Assembly (NCBI RefSeq): GCF_021190955.1
Contig: NZ_JAIOAO010000001.1
Span: 620,001-684,000 of the forward strand
Direction of reading: 5' to 3'
Source: Parachryseolinea silvisoli
GTDB taxonomy: Bacteria > Bacteroidota > Bacteroidia > Cytophagales > Cyclobacteriaceae
DNA: 64,000 nt
Position 1 is the stretch's first letter. Every line of letters begins with the position of its first letter. The translations under genes and the position numbers were made by a program. Of the stretch, positions 62,925 through 64,000 are shown piece by piece. The notes below the pieces were generated by a model. It was not told the origin of the DNA. It saw nothing but the letters and a program-made list of their open reading frames with translations, and made no database searches.

Positions 62925-63733
62925 ACTGTCAGGAGTTCTGGCGGAAGATTTATTTGGAATTGAGCATTGTACCGGCCACCCTTTACGATACTTCTGTCAC
63001 CCTTCCCTAAATCGATCTTTAGCTGATCGACGAAGTGCAGCCATTGGTGTTGCGCCTTGGTGGCCATAAACAAAAACAACCGCTTCACTTTGACGGACGA
63101 GCATGCTTCGAGCAGTTCCTGCACCAATGCCGGCCGTAAGTTGGAAAGTCCCTCCATGAGGTGGTAACACTCTACTAAGTCCATTTTATCGGGCGCCAGG
63201 TATAAGCACTCCAACATCGCGCGTTCGGGGCCGGCGATCGTTATGGAGTAGCCGAGTTCCGCATGTTCTTTCAGGCCTATATCTTCGGGCAGGAATGAGG
63301 ACTGTATATTCTGAATTTTCTGGCCGGAAAAAAAATCATTGAACCACTTCGGCAGTGCGGTATTGCGGGGAGAAAAAAGCCATATCTGTTCCTTGCCCAT
63401 TCTGAGGTAATGGCTTTGTCCCTGCCAGGCCAGCGCGGTCGGGCCGCCCACATGAATTTTTTCGTTCGCCTGGCGCTGGATCGCATATAACCCCCCGGTC
63501 CAAATGACTGGATCCCCCGGGCGCTTATATGCTCCCGGGCCTATTGTTCCCAGCCAACCGCTTTTCTTATAGCGCTTTTGAAGGTCACGCGATATTCCCA
63601 GCGTTTCGAGCCACTTGGCGAGCAGGACCGTGCCCGGCTGGTGCAGCGTCAGCAGTTTCTTTATTTTTGACTCATTTTCGGTACCCACAGTACCAAAATC
63701 CGAATTTTTATACTGAAAACCAATCCAGCGCAT
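62921..63733 (-). CDS. abiEi: AbiEi family antitoxin/transcriptional repressor
   Basis: 270 residues from the ATG at 63733. An N-terminal winged-helix part (residues 25-80, ESKIKKLLTLHQPGTVLLAKW...KKSGWLGTIGPGAYKRP) and a C-terminal AbiEi domain (GLKEHAELGYSITIAGPERAMLECLYL) are seen. In studied systems it represses its own promoter by binding inverted repeats and counteracts the toxin. Two candidate operator repeats lie at 63680-63694 and 63752-63766; the first falls inside this reading frame, so a GTG at 63688 is an alternative start. Confidence 0.9.
   Translation of the reverse strand: MRWIGFQYKNSDFGTVGTENESKIKKLLTLHQPGTVLLAKWLETLGISRDLQKRYKKSGWLGTIGPGAYKRPGDPVIWTGGLYAIQRQANEKIHVGGPTALAWQGQSHYLRMGKEQIWLFSPRNTALPKWFNDFFSGQKIQNIQSSFLPEDIGLKEHAELGYSITIAGPERAMLECLYLAPDKMDLVECYHLMEGLSNLRPALVQELLEACSSVKVKRLFLFMATKAQHQWLHFVDQLKIDLGKGDRSIVKGGRYNAQFQINLPPELLTV
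63680..63694 (-). promoter_or_regulatory. operator-like inverted repeat, proximal
   Basis: GGTAC-N5-GTACC, perfect palindrome in the first codons of the AbiEi gene. It spans the alternative GTG start at 63688. Confidence 0.5.
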
Positions 63734-63751
63734 TAAAATTGTTCGATTTTA

Positions 63752-63766
63752 GGAACTAAAAGTACC
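63752..63766 (-). promoter_or_regulatory. operator-like inverted repeat, distal
   Basis: GGTAC-TTTTA-GTTCC in the minus sense: same half-site and 5-base spacer as at 63680, with one mismatch. It lies 19 bases upstream of the ATG at 63733. The spacing between the two centres is 72 bases, close to seven helical turns. Confidence 0.5.
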
Positions 63767-64000
63767 GAAATTCAAATATTTTTAATGCCCCTTTATTCGG
63801 CGTGTGATAGGAATGTGTTGCACCAGTCAACCTGATAAATTCATGTCGTACGATAGGGGGCTTGCGGCCCTATAATGATTTCCGGCGTCTCTGCCGTCAA
63901 GTGCTATACTTAATCCAGTTGATCGGTATCGCCATAAGATCATGGAGTATGTGCATAACCACAAAAATCACATGCTGGTGTTTATCGACATAGCCGACGA
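63767..64000. other. end of window, possible start of another gene
   Basis: No complete gene. A forward frame is open from about 63879 to the window end, with an ATG at 63942 (MEYVHNHKNHMLVFIDIADE). It may be the start of the next gene, but 20 codons are too few to decide. Confidence 0.3.

Overview
The window looks like a chromosome segment of a Cytophagales-type member of the Bacteroidota. Two proteins end in a type IX secretion (Por) C-terminal sorting domain. There are LytS/LytTR regulation, a WG-repeat protein, a NEW3-domain ABC operon, many lipoproteins and almost no Shine-Dalgarno sites, all typical of that phylum. The species cannot be named from the sequence alone.

Layout. 0-11.4 kb is ordinary GC-balanced chromosome: a T9SS cargo protein, an M50 protease/HAD hydrolase pair, an overlapping glycosyltransferase/methyltransferase/membrane-protein operon, a beta-propeller protein, an Omp85-type barrel, a methyltransferase, a TfoX-like protein and a lipoprotein. 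A tRNA with a CAT anticodon sits at 11.5 kb. 11.8-18.85 kb is an AT-rich run of about a dozen short minus-strand genes of unknown function, separated by imperfect palindromes. 18.9-38.4 kb is chromosome again: a TraB/GumN-like protein, DUF4375, the NEW3/ABC/permease operon, a LytS-LytTR two-component pair, a Tic20-like membrane protein, an IS256 relic, a WG-repeat protein, a YciE/F-type protein and a second T9SS protein. 38.5-50.8 kb holds an alpha/beta hydrolase, one frameshifted cassette-like gene, a pentapeptide-repeat protein, a thioredoxin-like protein, a GAF/triple-PAS protein, a TPR histidine kinase and two lipoproteins. 51.4-57.9 kb is a second set of short AT-rich genes with palindromic spacers, interrupted by a GH43 glycosidase. 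57.9-63.8 kb is a defence island: a CBASS pair (CD-NTase plus S-4TM pore effector) behind a nuclease-like gene, then an AbiEi/AbiEii type IV toxin-antitoxin pair.

Main observation. The AT-rich genes look like integron-type gene cassettes. Long imperfect inverted repeats follow the genes in sense orientation. Conserved sequence usually stops at a GTT triplet, and in three cassettes the bases after the upstream GTT are the reverse complement of the bases before the AAC at the downstream end (GTTGTGGG/CCCACAAC once, GTTGGCGGTA/TACCGCCAAC twice). Two repeat families of about 130 and 180 bp recur in three separate places. No integrase gene is visible, so this would be a CALIN-like array (attC sites without an integrase). 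The core sites are non-canonical, so this remains an inference.

Second theme: scars of past recombination. A 22-base piece of the tRNA lies 50 kb away at 61.67 kb next to a duplicated 3' end of the PAS gene. The last codons plus terminator of the Tic20-like gene are copied behind two unrelated genes. Only a fragment of an IS256 transposase remains.
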